A stretch of 64,000 bases of DNA, from contig JAAOMT010000529.1 in assembly GCA_016748015.1 (NCBI GenBank), positions 131,569 through 195,568 of the forward strand, given 5' to 3'. The notes below the pieces were generated by a model that was given only the letters and a program-made list of their open reading frames with translations, had not been told where the DNA came from and searched no databases. The position numbers and the translations under genes are program-made. Each line of letters opens with the position of its first letter. Position 1 is the first letter of the stretch. This DNA comes from Geosiphon pyriformis. Lineage: Eukaryota; Glomeromycota; Glomeromycetes; Archaeosporales; Geosiphonaceae. Shown here in pieces: positions 1 to 13,676 of the stretch.

Positions 1-1504
1 ATTAAAACATTTTTTCAATTAATTTGTAATCTTTCTGAACATTTTGCTTTTTCTTATAATATTCTTTTATTATAACATATATTGTCTAGTAGAAAGCCTC
101 TAAATAGCACCATAAAAATTTGGTAATACTTGTAGTTTTATAAGAAAATAGTTTATATATATATTTTAAGATTATACATTTAACTATTTTTTTTTATCTA
201 CTTAAACTTATTAAAATAGTTTTATATTTTACTCTGAAAATTATGTTTACCAAAAATATTAATATTTGAACTATTTGGGTTATTAAATTTTGTTATTTTA
301 AATTTTAAATTTTCAGTAATATTAGATAATATCAACAATAAATTCATTTTGATAAGTTGAAAAGTAAAGTTGTTATACATGTATAGTTTTATATATATTT
401 TTAATTTATTATAATAATTAAATAAAGTAATAATTGATGAGCAAGTAATACAAGTTATATCTTTTTTTAATTTCATCAAACTTGAACTAAACTCAAACTT
501 GTCAAAAAAGTTTAATACTAAACTTGAACTAAACCTACTTTGAAAAATTGGTTTAGTTTAAGTTTAATTTGTTATTCAAATTGAACTTAAACAACACTCA
601 AAGTTCAGTTTAGTTTGGTTTGATTGAAACTTCAAATCTGAACATGTTCATAAACTTTAAATTAAACTTGAACTAAATTTGTTGTATGTGTTTAAGTTTG
701 GTTCAAGTTTAATAATTTTAAGTCTAGTTTAAGTTTGAATTTAAAATTTTATCATATTTTTTGTTTAAGTTTGGTTTAATTCAGTGGTTTAATTGAATTT
801 GAACCAAACTAAACTAAATATTAGAACTTTATTACTTATAATAATTGTATTTTTTTCTTTTCTTTCTGTTTAATTTTTTTATTAATTCAAAATGTTTTTA
901 TACTTAGCTTTATATTTTTTTATTTAAATCTAATATGCTAATTATGTTTTTTTTGTTTATCTAACTTATTTACTTTTTTATCAAGATTTGACCTCTTAAA
1001 AGTTGTTTTTATTACACTAAAAGTTAAAAAGCAAAAAATTTCTATAATAAGCAATTTTTTTTATTGTTATATGTTTTTTTTAATCCAAAAAAAATTACCA
1101 AGTTATAATTATAATTTATTTTTTATATTGTTATGTAAATATAATGCATGATTTATTTTCATACTTATTATATTGTTACATAAATGTAATTACCAAATTT
1201 TTAATTTGGTTTTAGTTTGATTTTATATAAAACCAAAACCAAAAAAAACTGAATCAAAATTTTAGTTCAGTTTGTTTTAAAAATCAAATTGAAATTAACA
1301 AATTAAATTATAGTTTGGTTTTGTTTTAACCAAATCATTTGAAACATTAAGTTCAAATATTATGCTGTATATTATTTTAAATAAGAGCTTTGTGTTTAGA
1401 AATTTGTATTTAAAAACTTTTGTGGTATTTAAAAATATAAAAATTGCTATTAATAAAATTGTAAATTTTAAAAATGACTTATTATAATAAAATTTGATTA
1501 GTGT
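1..1504. other. AT-rich intergenic DNA, no gene seen
   Basis: This stretch is extremely AT-rich with frequent stops in all frames; the only open frames are short and of low complexity. I see no family motif, tRNA or LTR end. It ends at the left LTR of decayed element D. A repeat-rich patch at about 470-850 and a related one at about 1190-1340 are its only structure. Confidence 0.6.
470..850. repeat. degenerate interspersed GTTTAAGTTTG/CAAACTTGAAC motif cluster
   Basis: Short motifs of the type AAGTTTGGTTTAAGTTT and its complement AAACTTGAACTAAAC recur more than ten times, on both strands, with irregular spacing. The same vocabulary (TTTGGTTTTAGTTTGAT and AAACCAAAACC) reappears at about 1195-1330, where it forms an inverted arrangement. 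It looks like decayed satellite or a decayed terminal-repeat region of an unknown element; I cannot name the family. Confidence 0.4.
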
Positions 1505-2449
1505 TATTACTAGATATTTTTGGTCTCTCTTTTTAAATGTTATTATTATTACTTTGTTGTTAATTTCCAATTATTAAAAGTTAGTAAACTTTCAATAACT
1601 AAATTTATTTTTAAATTATTTTCTATAATTTAAATAGTTGAGCTTATAAATAGAATGGCCAATTTTATGCCAGTTATTTTACAGTAAAATTCAACTCTTT
1701 TTTAAGTAATACTTGTCTAAAAAATTACTAAAATTGTGTACTTTGCTGTAAAAGTCAATTCTTCTGCAAAAATTTCATTTATAGATTATTTTAATAATTA
1801 TAATAAGAAAAAAAATAAAAATAAAAGAACTGTAAAAAAAAAATTTCGTTTAAAAAAATTGTTTTTTGTTTAGGCTTAAAGTTATTAACAAATTATTAAA
1901 ATTAATAGCTAATTAATTTTAAAACATTAGTTGAGATTTAGAAAATTTCAAGTAAAAAATACTTAATAATTATTGTTGTTTTTAATGTACTTTTATTGGA
2001 GTAATTTGTATAGATACTAAAGAAGATATTTCCAATAAAAATAATTTTAGCTAAGATATATTTTCTCGAAAAGAGAAGCTTTTTTTTATATAATTTGTTG
2101 TAATACTAGTTTATAAACTTGTACTTTTTTTTTGCTATTATTTCACTGTATTATTAATATATTTTGGCAAACTACAAATTATTTCTATAAACTATTAAGT
2201 CTTTTGGTAAACTATTAATTATTTCTACAAATTTTAGCAAATTTTTAAATATTATATAATTCAAGATATTGTGTAATTTAATTATTATAATTTGTGTATT
2301 GTATAAATTAGATTATTAATTAAATAGTAATTTGTACAATTTGATAAGATAATAAGTAATAAATTAAAATAATAATATATATTAATTAATAATAAAAATT
2401 ATAAAAATAATTTTATGCTAAATTATGTTTTAAATTTCTATTGGTAATA
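1505..2449 (-). repeat. Left (3') LTR of element D
   Basis: It begins TATTACTAG (mutated TGTTACTGG) and ends TTGGTAATA (mutated CTGGTAACA), matching the ends of the E1 and E3 LTRs. The length is about 945 bp. Internal text matches E1 throughout with mostly transition differences. Clear target-site duplications were not found. Confidence 0.75.
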
Positions 2450-3831
2450 TAATTTTCTTCTTAAAACTAAGCTTTATTAAAGTCTAAGTATTATCTGTAA
2501 TATCTAAATAATAATCCAGTATTATTGAAATAATTTGGTCTGAAAATTGTTGAATTTTTAATTTTGTGAACTTGCTAATATATTGTATTTTTATTGGTTA
2601 GAGTATTAGATTTTGTAGAATGTTTTTGCAAATATTAAATAAATTATGAAATTTAAAAGCTGCTTTGAGTTTTTAGTATGTATTTATTGGTCTAATTGTC
2701 AACTTAAATTTATAATATATTTGTTTTTATATGGCTTTAAAAATAAAATTGGTTATTTTGAGTTTCAGTTTTTATTAATACAGTGTTTTTTCAATTTAAA
2801 AGTATTAATAAATAAGATTATATTTACTGTTTTTATTAAAATACTATTAAAGTTTTTGTTGTATTATAATATCTAGAGAAATATTAATAAAAGTGAATAA
2901 TAAGTTTTTTTTTAAAACTTACTTCAAAAGTTTTGATAAGTAACTTTTAGAATAACTTTTTGTGTTTCTTCTATAAGAGTAATAATTTTAAGAATTATTT
3001 ACTATTAAAGTTGTAGTTTTTTTTTAAATATAATTAATTTAACTTTTATTAATTATTATAAATAAGTTAAAAATTGTTTTAAAGCTAACATTAATTTTTG
3101 GAATATTTGTTGAATGTTTTAGAGAATAATTATTATAATTTATAAAAAATATTAAATTTTAAAGAATATTTTCTAAATTAATTAAAGAAAAATATATACT
3201 AATTTGTGAAATTAATAATTTTGAATTGGTTCTAAAATGATAATATTTTAATTAATCTTTATATATAATTTTTGCTAGTATTTTGCCATCAAGTTTTAAT
3301 TTATAGGATCTATTTTTTAAGACTTTATAAATATAAAATAGTCTATCTTATTTGTAATTGAATTTTTTATTTTACTGTTTTTTAGTATTAATTCTGTGTA
3401 AAAAAAACTTTATTTTCAATTTTAAATTTGTTGGTAATAGATAACAATTTATTATTATGCTATTTTTTTTGTTGTGCTTAAAAGTTTTTAATATAAGTGG
3501 CTGTAATTTGTTATTTTCTTTTCAGTATGCTAAAAAAAGTGTAAATTCTTTATTAAAGTGTTTTTGGAAGTTTTTTTCTGTAATTGATTATATTGAATAT
3601 ATTTTTACAGTATAATTTATAGTATTTTGTTGTTTTTTTGTATATCAAATTAAATAGTATGTGTTTTTTTGTATCTTATTTTAGTATTTTATATGTTAAT
3701 AATATTAATAGAATAAAAATATTCTATTTTTGTTTAAAATTAGTTAAAACTTTGGTTAATAATTTACATAAGATTTGGTTGAATTATTTTATTAGTCTAT
3801 TTATTTGTAAATAATATAATAATAATAACAG

Positions 3832-4677
3832 TATTACTTATAAAAAGTAAGAATTATAATAGATAGAAAATAGCCAATAGGAAATCAATATAGTAAAAAA
3901 ACATTTCAAAATTTCTCTCAAGGAATTATAAGATTTCAGAATTTCAGAATTTTTCTTAAAGAATTAAAAAATTTCAAGAAATCTTATATAATAAGAAATA
4001 TGTATATATAGCAATAGTATTAAAAACAAAAAAAAGTAGTTAATTAAATTTAAACAAGTTTCAATCAACAAGTAATTAAAATACTTTTTTTTTAAAAAGT
4101 TAATTTTTTATATCTTGAAATGAAATTATCTCATATCAAATAAAATTATTATTTATTTTCTAATTCATGTTTATTTATGTTATTGGATTAACATTACTAC
4201 TTTTCAACTCAATTAGCGACTTATGCTGATAATATCTACTATTTAACTATATTAAAATAATAGCTCTTGTTTACAGCTATTAATAAAATACTAATTTCTT
4301 ATTTTTTTTCTTATTTTTTTATTTTTTTTTATTTTTTTTATTTTTATTTTCTTGTTGTTTACTAATTGATTAAAAAATTAAATATTAAAATATTAATATC
4401 AAGAATAACTTGGTAAAAAACTCATAAAACAAGAATAATAAACTCAGAAAAGAAAATAGCTTATTAAAAAAACATAACTGTTAAATTAAACCAACCACTA
4501 TGCTAAAGATAAAAATTAAAAAGAAACTATCAATTAAATCTTTGTCTATTATACAAAAAACTCAACCAAACTTTTTAAATCATAAAAGCCTTTAAAAATT
4601 AATATTATCAACAATTATTAAGCATTAAGTTATGGATTTTTTATTTGTTTTAACACATTAAATAATTGCTTGTAACA
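3832..4677 (+). repeat. Solo LTR-X nested in element D
   Basis: It starts TATTACTTATAAAAAG and ends CTTGTAACA, matching the other LTR-X copies at 23677, 32831, 43308 and 43907. It interrupts the integrase region of D: the E1 alignment stops just before 3832 and resumes just after 4677 at the part of integrase next to it. It contains a decayed GAATTC-type motif array (about 3893-3990), a TATATATA box near 4003, the two conserved hairpins in decayed form and the T/A-rich tract near 4300. It is as AT-shifted as D, so it was present when most of the decay happened. Confidence 0.75.
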
Positions 4678-7600
4678 GCAATCATTTAATATTGAATTAT
4701 TTACAAATTTTTTGTATTAAGTTGTCTATAAAATGTGTTTTTTAATTAGATAAAAGTTTAATTGAACATCTATATCTGCAAATAATGTTTTTATAGATGA
4801 AATTTGCTACTAATTTTGCATCTGTTTTTTGAATAACTTTGATTTCGGACCATTTGATAAGATAATTTATTATGATTACAATATAATGGTTTTTTTGAGT
4901 TGTAATAAATATTAATTCAACTAAATAAATTTTTATTTTGTTAAAAAATTGTCTACTTTGATTGAATTTAAAAGTTTAATAGAACAAGTTTCTTTTTTTT
5001 TTTGACAACTATTACAAGATTTTACATACTATTAAATGTTTTTTTGCATATAAAGCCAAAAATATTGTTTTAATTGGTATTGTAATTAGTGTTTTTTACT
5101 TAAAAACCAATTTTTAACATGGTAAAAGTTTTTAAATAATTTTTGATGTTGTTAATTATTTTTTTAAATAGTGATAAAATTAATATTAGTGTTAATTTTG
5201 TCTTATTTTTAAAAGTCTGTTTATATTTGTATGTAATTTTCTAGATTTGTAATAAATAATATATTTATAATTAGCTAAGAAATTAATTTATTAAGATTGT
5301 TTCACATTAAGTTTTGAATTTTTTTGTTAAGTTATTTAAGACTAATATTATTATTATTAATATTGACTTTTTTTTCTTCTTATAAATATTGTTAAAAGTG
5401 TTTAAATTCTTAGATAATAATAGTTGTTTTCAATTTAGTAGAATTATATTTGATTTTTATTAATTTAAAAGTTCTATTAGTATAAACAATAATTTACTTA
5501 TTGCTATTATTATCCAATTGTAATAAAATGGTATCAAAAATAGTGTATGAAGCACTAGTAATTAACTAGAACTATTTATTAAAATCTAAATAGGCAAAAA
5601 TTGAGACAGTTATTAATTTTTTTTTAAAATATTAAATGTCTTTTGTTGAACTAAAGTCTATTGGTATTTTATATTTTTATTGGTTAAATAGTTAAAAAAT
5701 TAGGCTATTTTAGAAAATTTTTTGATAAATTTCCAATAATAAGAGACTAATTCAGTAAATTCTCTTAATTTTAAAGTTTTATATGGTATTAAATTTTTTT
5801 AAATTGAATTTAACTCTATCTTTGCTAATTACATGGCCAAAAAAGACCAAACTTGTTTTTTTAAAGTATTATTTGATAATATTTAGTTTTAATTTTGTTT
5901 TTTATAATCATTAAAAAACTTCTCACAAATAAATCAAATAAGCTTCAAAAATTAGAAAATATATATTAATGTTATTGAAATAGATAATTACTAATTGCTA
6001 TAAAAATTCTTTATACAATATCTATAAGTCTTTAAAATATTATTAATGTATTATAAAGTCCAAAAAACATTATATTAAACTTATAATTTTTTTTTTGAAT
6101 AATAAAGACTGTTTTAAGTAGTTTTTTAAATCTATTTTAATTTGTTAATATTTACTTTCTAAGTTTAAAGTTGAAAAAAACTTGGCTTTTCTTAAAACAT
6201 TTAGCATATTCATTTTAAATAAAAAATATGTATTTTTAATTATGACACTATTTAATTATTAATAATTGACACAATATTAAATTTTCTTATTTTTTTTTAA
6301 TTAAGACTATTGGTAAGACCCAAAAGCTTTTTAATAGTTAAATAAGACTATTATTAAGCATTTGTTAAACTTTTTCTTTAATAAATTGGTAACTAGCAAG
6401 TAAAATTCAATATGCTTATTGCTATTTTGGTAAAGTGTCTTTATATAAATTTGATGTTAAATAATATTGGTTTTTTTTAGATTATTATTGTTTTTAACAA
6501 AAATATTAACATATTCAAAGATAAATTGCTTAAGTTGTTTTTGTTATATTGGTTTTAGTAGACTTATGTTAATTTGTGATAGTTTTTTTCAATAAAGTAG
6601 TAATTTTTAGTAGTAGAAATAATGATTAAATTGAAAAAAAAAATGTTTCACAATTTTCATAAAATTAGAAACAATTTAAAAAGTTTTATTTTGAAAGATA
6701 TTATTATGTATAATTTCGATTTCTAAATTATTTAATAAAACAATAAAATAATTATTAAAATTGTAAAATATAACTTAGAACTTTTTTATTCTCTTAGGAA
6801 TATAAACATTTAGGATTACAATTTCATGTTTTGTGCAAATCTGTTTATTTGATTCAAAAATTTGTTGTATAATAATAGGTTTTAAGCAAATGTAAATTTT
6901 GTAATATTTTTCAAAAAGTAAAATAGTAATTAGCTATAAGAATCAAAAAATTTGATAAGATTTATTCTGTATATTAAGAATTATATTTATTGGAATTATA
7001 AATTATTCAATAGAACTAAAATCTTAAGTTTTTCTGTTATTTTTGCCTAATTGTTCTCTTTAATTGACTAATTGCAAACCAAAATATTGATTAAAAGTAA
7101 ATAGATAACTTGAACAATTTTTTTGACATGCTTAATTTTAAATAGTTTATTAGTTTTATTTTGTAACATAATTATAATATTTTTTGTATATTCTGTATCA
7201 ATAATTTTTTTTTAATATTGATTTCTTTGCTGGCCAAAAATAATCAAAAAACAATTTAAAATCATTGCTTCTAATGAAATTTTAAGAGCAATTTTAAGAT
7301 TAATCTTGGTTAAAAATTTTGGTTAAAGAACCAAAATATTTTTTCTTAAATATTATAAATTATATATTAGCATTAATATTATAAGTTTTTCTGGCTTAAT
7401 TTTTTAACTATTGTTATAAAAATATTTTAATTACAATATTGATTAATTTTTAATTAAGTAAATTAGTATTGTTGATAGTTTTTTTTCTAATTCAGGTTTT
7501 CCAAATTTGATTTTGTATTTATTGTTTTTAATAAATAATAGTATATTAAGAACATAATATTCTAAACACTATTAGTTATTACATAACATAACATATTTTT

Positions 7601-8702
7601 ATATAGTTGGATGTTTATTTGTTTTAATCATTAAATTTGGGTTTTTTATAAAAAATACACATGGCTAAAAGTTAAGTAATAAAGTTTTATTTTATCTTTG
7701 TAGTTAATTTTAGCTAATTATATTGTGTATTTAATGTATTTTGCTTCTTTTATTTGGCAAACATTTTCTTAAATGGCTCTATTAATTAAAACTATAGCAA
7801 AATTATAGATTATTTTAGTATTGTATAGATAATAGTAAAATTTGTTAAAAGCACTATTATATGTTGTATCAAAAAGAGTTTTTCTTTTTACTTTTTTTAA
7901 AATTAACAAAGCATATTAACAAGTTTAATTGCAAACTTTTTCTCTTATTACAACATTAATTTAATTGTATTTCTCTAGAAGTAGTTTTCTATATATAAAA
8001 CAAAATATATTATTCTATTATCTGTTTTATTTTGAACTGTTGAATCATTTTTGGCAATAGATCTTACAGTAATAATAGGTACAAGTTTTATATTCCTCTT
8101 TTAACAATATACAAACTTCTATAGATGAAAGTTTTTTGTTGCAATTTTTGTATTTGAGTAGAATATAAGATAGTTGCTTCTTTAATTTTGATTTTAAATA
8201 TAAGACATAATAACTGTTAATTGGTTTAATTACAAAGATAAATTGTTAACTAATCTTTTAAACCTATAGTGTTGTTAGTTATAATATGGATGTTTTAAAT
8301 AATTGCTTTGTTTCTTTAGCCAATTGAATATTAATTCAAAAGCCATATAAGTCTTAATAATTGGTTTTTTGTTTTTTTTTAAATTTGAACACTAGGGCTT
8401 TTTTGAATTGTTTGTTAAAAGTATTATAAGTAACAAGTACTCTAATATATTGTTTTTGGTATAAGATTTTTAATTTTTGGGTTTTTTAATCTAAATTTGT
8501 ATTGGCTTTAAGAAGCCAATTGTTTTTAATTAAAGCTTGATATTAGAGTGCATCTATAATTAAGATTTTAACTGAAATAATAATTTTATTAATTATGAAA
8601 AGAAAATTGTCAATTTTTTAATTGAAGTTTTTTTTATATCATTTGCTATAACAATAACTGTTTAAGCAAATCTATTAACATTTTTTTAAGCTATTGCATT
8701 AA

Positions 8703-8990
8703 TTAATAAATAATAATACTTTTAGCAGATTTATTGTTTAAGATTAATTGACTTAATTTTTTTTTAATTTTTGCTTTAATATATATAGCAGTAATTGTTT
8801 TTTGTTTTGTAATAACTGTATTACTAAACAAAAATAGTAATTTATTTGCTTTAAATTCGAATAAAAAAATATCTAAAAGATTAGTATTTTTGACAAACTT
8901 AATTGGTAAAATAGTAGAATTTTTACTAAAAAAATTTTGTTTTATTGTTATAACTTTACCTTTAAAAAGTGTAGTTTGTTGAAAATTCAA
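8703..8990 (-). pseudogene. Protease remnant of element D
   Basis: The open stretch is collinear with the segment of E1 that ends in the aspartic protease motif LDSGSAGSII. In D the same place reads LNNKSAKSII. The catalytic Asp is now Asn and glycines have become lysine or similar, all explained by G to A changes on the coding strand. It is listed because it shows the direction of decay cleanly; it has no function. Confidence 0.65.
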
Positions 8991-10850
8991 TTTTTTTGGT
9001 ATTGTTAAATAACTAGTTGAGTGTTATAATATGTAAGTTTTTGTTGCAAATTGTTTCAAAGAACTAATTGATTGTTGGAATTTATTCTGTTATTGTTTAT
9101 TGAAAATCAGTTTTAAAGTAAAAATTAAGTTTGCTAAACCAATTTTCTGGCAAATACTTAATATTATTAAATAGATAGTAGTTATTAATATTATTGTAGA
9201 ATTGGTTGCAAAACAAATTAGTAATAACTGTTCTAATTTTGTAATCTTTAAAAATAATAAACTGGTAATAAAAGTTGATAATATAATTGTTGAAATTGAG
9301 AATAATATTAATTATTTTTTATTTATTAATCTTGTTATATTTTTTTACAATCTTATTTCTAATGTCTTAAAATTTTATAGTAATAACAGTTTTGAAGTTA
9401 ATTATTAGATGATAATAAGTAATTGTTTTAATTGTGTTGTTAAAATAACTAGTATCTTTGTTGTTGCTATTGTTGTTGATTGGTAAAATAGTTTTCGACT
9501 TTTTTGGTTAATTGGTTAATTTTTTTTTTTGTTATTGAACTGGTTTTTTCAATAGTTAGATTGACAAGTTTTGTGCAGTTGGTTTTTTTTATGGCTATTT
9601 TATAAATCTTAGTATATTAAATAACTCTGACCAAATCTTTTGAAGCATACAGATAAACTTTTTTAATGAGTTTGTTTTTAGTCCAACAATAAATTAATTT
9701 AAAATTTAAGTATTAAAGTAATAGTTATTGGTTTTTAATTGGCAAATTTGTCTAAAAAATTTGTTGAACTTTTTAAGATAGGTTATAACAAATTTAAAAA
9801 ATTTTTGTTTAATATTTCAAAATTAATTTTGAAGAATAATAGAAGTATTATTGTTAGTAAACTGTTTTAGAAAAGCATTTTCGAATGTTTATTAATTTTT
9901 GAATAATTTAGCTAAGTTTTTAAATTATTTTTCTGCTGTTTTTTAAAGAAAGTAAAGAATTGCTTTTAGCATTTTTGTTGTATTTTAACCATTTATATTT
10001 CCTATATTTAAGACTTTATTAAGTTATTTTTGAGAACTAATATTAGTATTTTTTTCTTTAAATTCTGAGATTTTTACAATATATGCAGTTGTTATTTTTT
10101 ATTTTTATTGGTTTTTTTCTTAGTAAATTCAGAAACATTTTTTTTGTTATCTAAGTTTTTGAAATAATTACTTTGGTTTTTAACTAAGTAGTTAAGAATA
10201 TTAGCATTAATAAATATAAATTCTGATTTTTAAGTAAAGCTTTTAAATAAGATGAAATTTTCTGGTTTTAAGAAATAAATAAATAAAAAATTTGGTGTTT
10301 GTGGCTATGTAAATAAAATAAAAAATAATATGATCAAAAATAATAATTTAATATTTGTTTTTTGTTTAGATATTTATAAGTATTTAACAGTTATTTTTAG
10401 TATATTGTGTATAATATAACTAATTTGTGAAGTTTTTTTTTGTTTCTTTTTGTTGCTATTTTTGCTTCTAATTTTAAGTCAAAAAAAATTTGAACTGTAC
10501 TAAATATTTTTTTTATAGTACTAAATAATATTGAAATTGAGTTCTTAGAAGTAGATATTAAAAGTCTTACTATTACAACTTTTGGTGCTTATACTAGAAT
10601 AGTGTAACATATTTTTGTAAAAATTGTATTTAACTTTTAAAATATTGTAGTCTCTAAAAAAATAATTGTTGATGTGATTTTTAATGTATTAATAGAATGT
10701 TTTTTTAAAATTTTTATTTCTATCCTGGATATTGAATTTCTGTTTGCAATGTATATAAATTGATTGATAATACTCTAAAGTAGTTGTATCTGTTAAAATT
10801 ACTACTTTAAAATTTGTTGTTATTATGTTATTTTTATAAAAAACACTAAA

Positions 10851-11582
10851 TATTACTAGAAGTTTTTGGTCTTTTTTTCTAAGTAATGCTCTTTTGAAAG
10901 CTTACTAAAATTGTGTAGTTAATTTGTTGTAAAAGTTAATTCTTTTACAAAAATCTTATCTGTAAACTATTTTAATGATTATAATAAAAAATAAAAAAAC
11001 TATTAAAAAACTATATAAAAAATTTTATTTAAGGAAATCATTTTCTGTTCAAGTTTAGAATTACTAATGAATTACTGAAATTGGTAGCTAATCAATTTCA
11101 AAACATTAGTTAAAATTTGGAAATTTTAAATAAGAAATATTTTATAATTATTGTTGTTTTTAATATATTTTTTATTAAAATAATTTGTATAAATATTAAA
11201 AAAGATATTTTTAATAAAGATAATTTTAACTTAAATATATTTTCTCAAAAAAAAAAGCTTTTTTTTATATAACTTATTGTAATATTAGTCTATAAACTTA
11301 TACTTTTTTTTGTTATTATTTTGCTATATTATTAATATGTTTTGGCAAATTACAAATTATTTTTACAAATTAAATTTTTGAATATTATATAATTTAAGAT
11401 ATTGTATAATCTAATTATTACAATTTATATATTGTATAAATTAGTTTATTAATTGAATAATAATTCAGATAATTTGATAAAATAATAAATAATAAATTAA
11501 AATAAATATATATACTAATTAATAATAGAAATTATAAAAAAAATTTTATACTAAATCATGTCTCAAATTTTTACTGGTAATA
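10851..11582 (-). repeat. Right (5') LTR of element D
   Basis: It starts TATTACTAGAAG directly after a decayed version of the primer-binding-site region seen in E1, and ends TACTGGTAATA. At about 732 bp it is shorter than its partner: the segment near the start, including the part corresponding to the GGCCAATTCC text, is deleted. Confidence 0.7.
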
Positions 11583-12549
11583 GTATATATTAAATATTTA
11601 ATTTAGATTAATTTGTTTAATATATTGTATTAAGTTATATATAAATTTTAGTTATAACTAATAATAATAATAAAATAAAAAAATAAAATAAAATAATTTT
11701 ACAAACTTAAATATTCTTTTTTTCTTAATAAAAACCAAAACAAAAAACTAAATACAAAAAAAACTTAAAACTTTTATTATTATTTAATATACTAAAATTA
11801 AACTATTTAATAAGTTTTTAAAAAGCTATATTATTTATTATTCTAAAAGAACTTTTAATTTTATTATTAATAAAATTGGTTTTTTTATGTAAATATTTTT
11901 TATGTTTCTAATATATAATTTTTTATTAATATTACTATTATTACTGTTAATTTTATTCTAAAAACCAAATTTTGAATTTTAATACTTTTATATTTAATAA
12001 TTTTAACAAAAAACTTTACAATTATTATTTTACTAATAAGTTTTTTTGTTTTTTTGTTTATTTTACCAAAAATATATATTAAAATATCTTTTTTAATATT
12101 TAAATAAATCCTTATTTTAATTTTATTTTTATTTTTAATTAAATTTTTACTATGTTTAGCTTAATAAATAAAAACATTAAAAAAATAATTTATAAAAAAA
12201 TAAGATTAAAAAATAAATAATAAAGTATTTTTTTAGTATTTTTTTTTTTTTAAATAACTAACTATGTATAAAAAAAAACATAAGTTATATTTAATGTAGA
12301 TCATATATATATTAAATAGCAGTATATTAAGTTTATTTGATATATTATGTATGAGTAGTTTACTTAATTAATTAGACTAATCATTTATAAGAATCTTCAT
12401 TATAATAATCACAAATTATTAAACAACTTTTATGTTGAAACAATTGGGTAATTTTGTTTTTTAACTCATTACTCTTGGTAAATTATGATAAATAATCACA
12501 CTAAATAAGACCAAGTAACTAAAAGACGCGACAAAACTTAACTTCCTTC
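11583..12549. other. AT-rich spacer between element D and the gene island
   Basis: No coding potential or recognisable element is seen. Base composition changes sharply at about 12420-12550, where the gene island begins. Confidence 0.55.
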
Positions 12550-13676
12550 ATGAATCAACAAGGCTTCACTGGTAGCCATACCATCCCCCCTACACTATTT
12601 ACTTCGGGCACCAACCTACAAGGGTCAGGTTTCACACCTTCTACCTTTCATCAATCTTTCAACTCCCAAAAACCCCCTTCAAATTTTTGCATCGGCAATG
12701 GGAGAAACAATTTCTTTCTCAAATCACAACAGCAGCCTTCAATTATTCCTGGTTCAGCACAAGTAGGCACTCAGTGCAACCACCATCACTGGGTATGCAG
12801 AAATTGTGGTGCTCAACAAGAATGTATACAATGCAAAAAAAACGAAAACAAGCCTAGTTTATATTTAGAAGAAGAAGAACAAGAAGAAAAGTACTTTGAG
12901 CCAGTCATAATAAATGCTGCCCTGGTAGATGGAACTCTTTATTTTCTGTTTAAAAATCCAAGGAAATTATCAAGATGCTCATTTTTTTTCACTCTTGAGC
13001 AAGAATGGTAGAAAAAGATCAAAGACTGGCTTTACTCCGGACCGGTAAGTGAAATCTTCCACAGAAATATTGATTTCAAAAGAAGTTATTTGAAATCCTT
13101 ACTATCCTTTAGATGGCATGCGCGCCCAATTCGTGAAATGGATCTTACCATAATGGTACCGCCTACAAAGACATTGGACGATCTTTTGGAAGAAATTAAA
13201 CGAGATAACCTCGCCGAAGGGTCCTTATCAGAAAACCACGGCATATTTATCTCAAATGATTCCTTGTTTAGTGAATCCTCTTCTAGCTCTCAAACCAACT
13301 TTTCAAAAGACACTGATTCAACAGTGGAACTTTTGTCGCCTGAGACGAGTTTTATTGGGGAAAACATGAGGATTGACGTGTATGTGAAATTTATTTATTT
13401 GAAGCAACAAAAATTACTCTAATTCCTTCCTTTCCACCACTAAATAGCACTTCTGAGAGCTTTGGGTCTCCAAATCAAACTTTTGCTTCTTCAAGCACAG
13501 ATCGTAGTTTTGGTTTTAATTCAATGGCGGTTAATCAAAGTGCGCCGCTCAAAAAGAAAACCACGGCTCACAAACCACCAACTCCAGACCCCACATATGT
13601 ACCGGAAGTTGAGATGGAGAATTCCGGTATGACCGGCAATGCTGGGATGTTTTTCAAAAATTTATGGGGGTGGTAA
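12550..13676 (+). CDS. Unidentified protein with FG dipeptides and a Cys4 motif (3 exons)
   Basis: The gene model is exons 12550-12924, 13012-13379 and 13448-13676, which join in frame to 323 residues. The introns are 12925-13011 (GTAGAT...GGTAG, inferred because an in-frame TAG at 13009-13011 would otherwise stop translation) and 13380-13447 (GTATGT...AATAG). The N-terminal third is rich in Ser, Thr, Phe, Gly and Gln. Around residues 77-95 a His/Trp-flanked C-x2-C-x5-C-x2-C motif looks able to bind zinc, followed by an acidic run. The middle contains a conserved-looking block from KKIKDWLYSG to HARPIREMD, then a Ser-rich part with SFG motifs and the C-terminus KNLWGW. FG dipeptides plus a small Cys4 motif would suit a nucleoporin-like or nuclear-transport protein, but I do not recognise the family. 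The first intron is the weakest part of the model. Confidence 0.6.

Larger units (their letters stand above)
1505..11582 (-). mobile_element. Decayed Ty3-type LTR retrotransposon D (E family)
   Basis: Both LTRs and the internal region align collinearly, on the minus strand, with element E1 further right. Matching stretches include the LTR text around TTATAAATAGAATGGCC (1648 on), the integrase region (3100-5150), the dUTPase/RT region (5300-7300), the protease (8703-8990) and gag (9000-10840). Differences from E1 are mostly C to T and G to A on either strand, so nearly every codon row is interrupted by stops. A solo LTR of another family sits inside at 3832-4677, and the E1 alignment resumes directly after it. 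The element is dead. It is useful as the oldest copy of the family in the window, because it keeps length features that E1 has lost, such as ten bases after the dUTPase. Confidence 0.85.
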
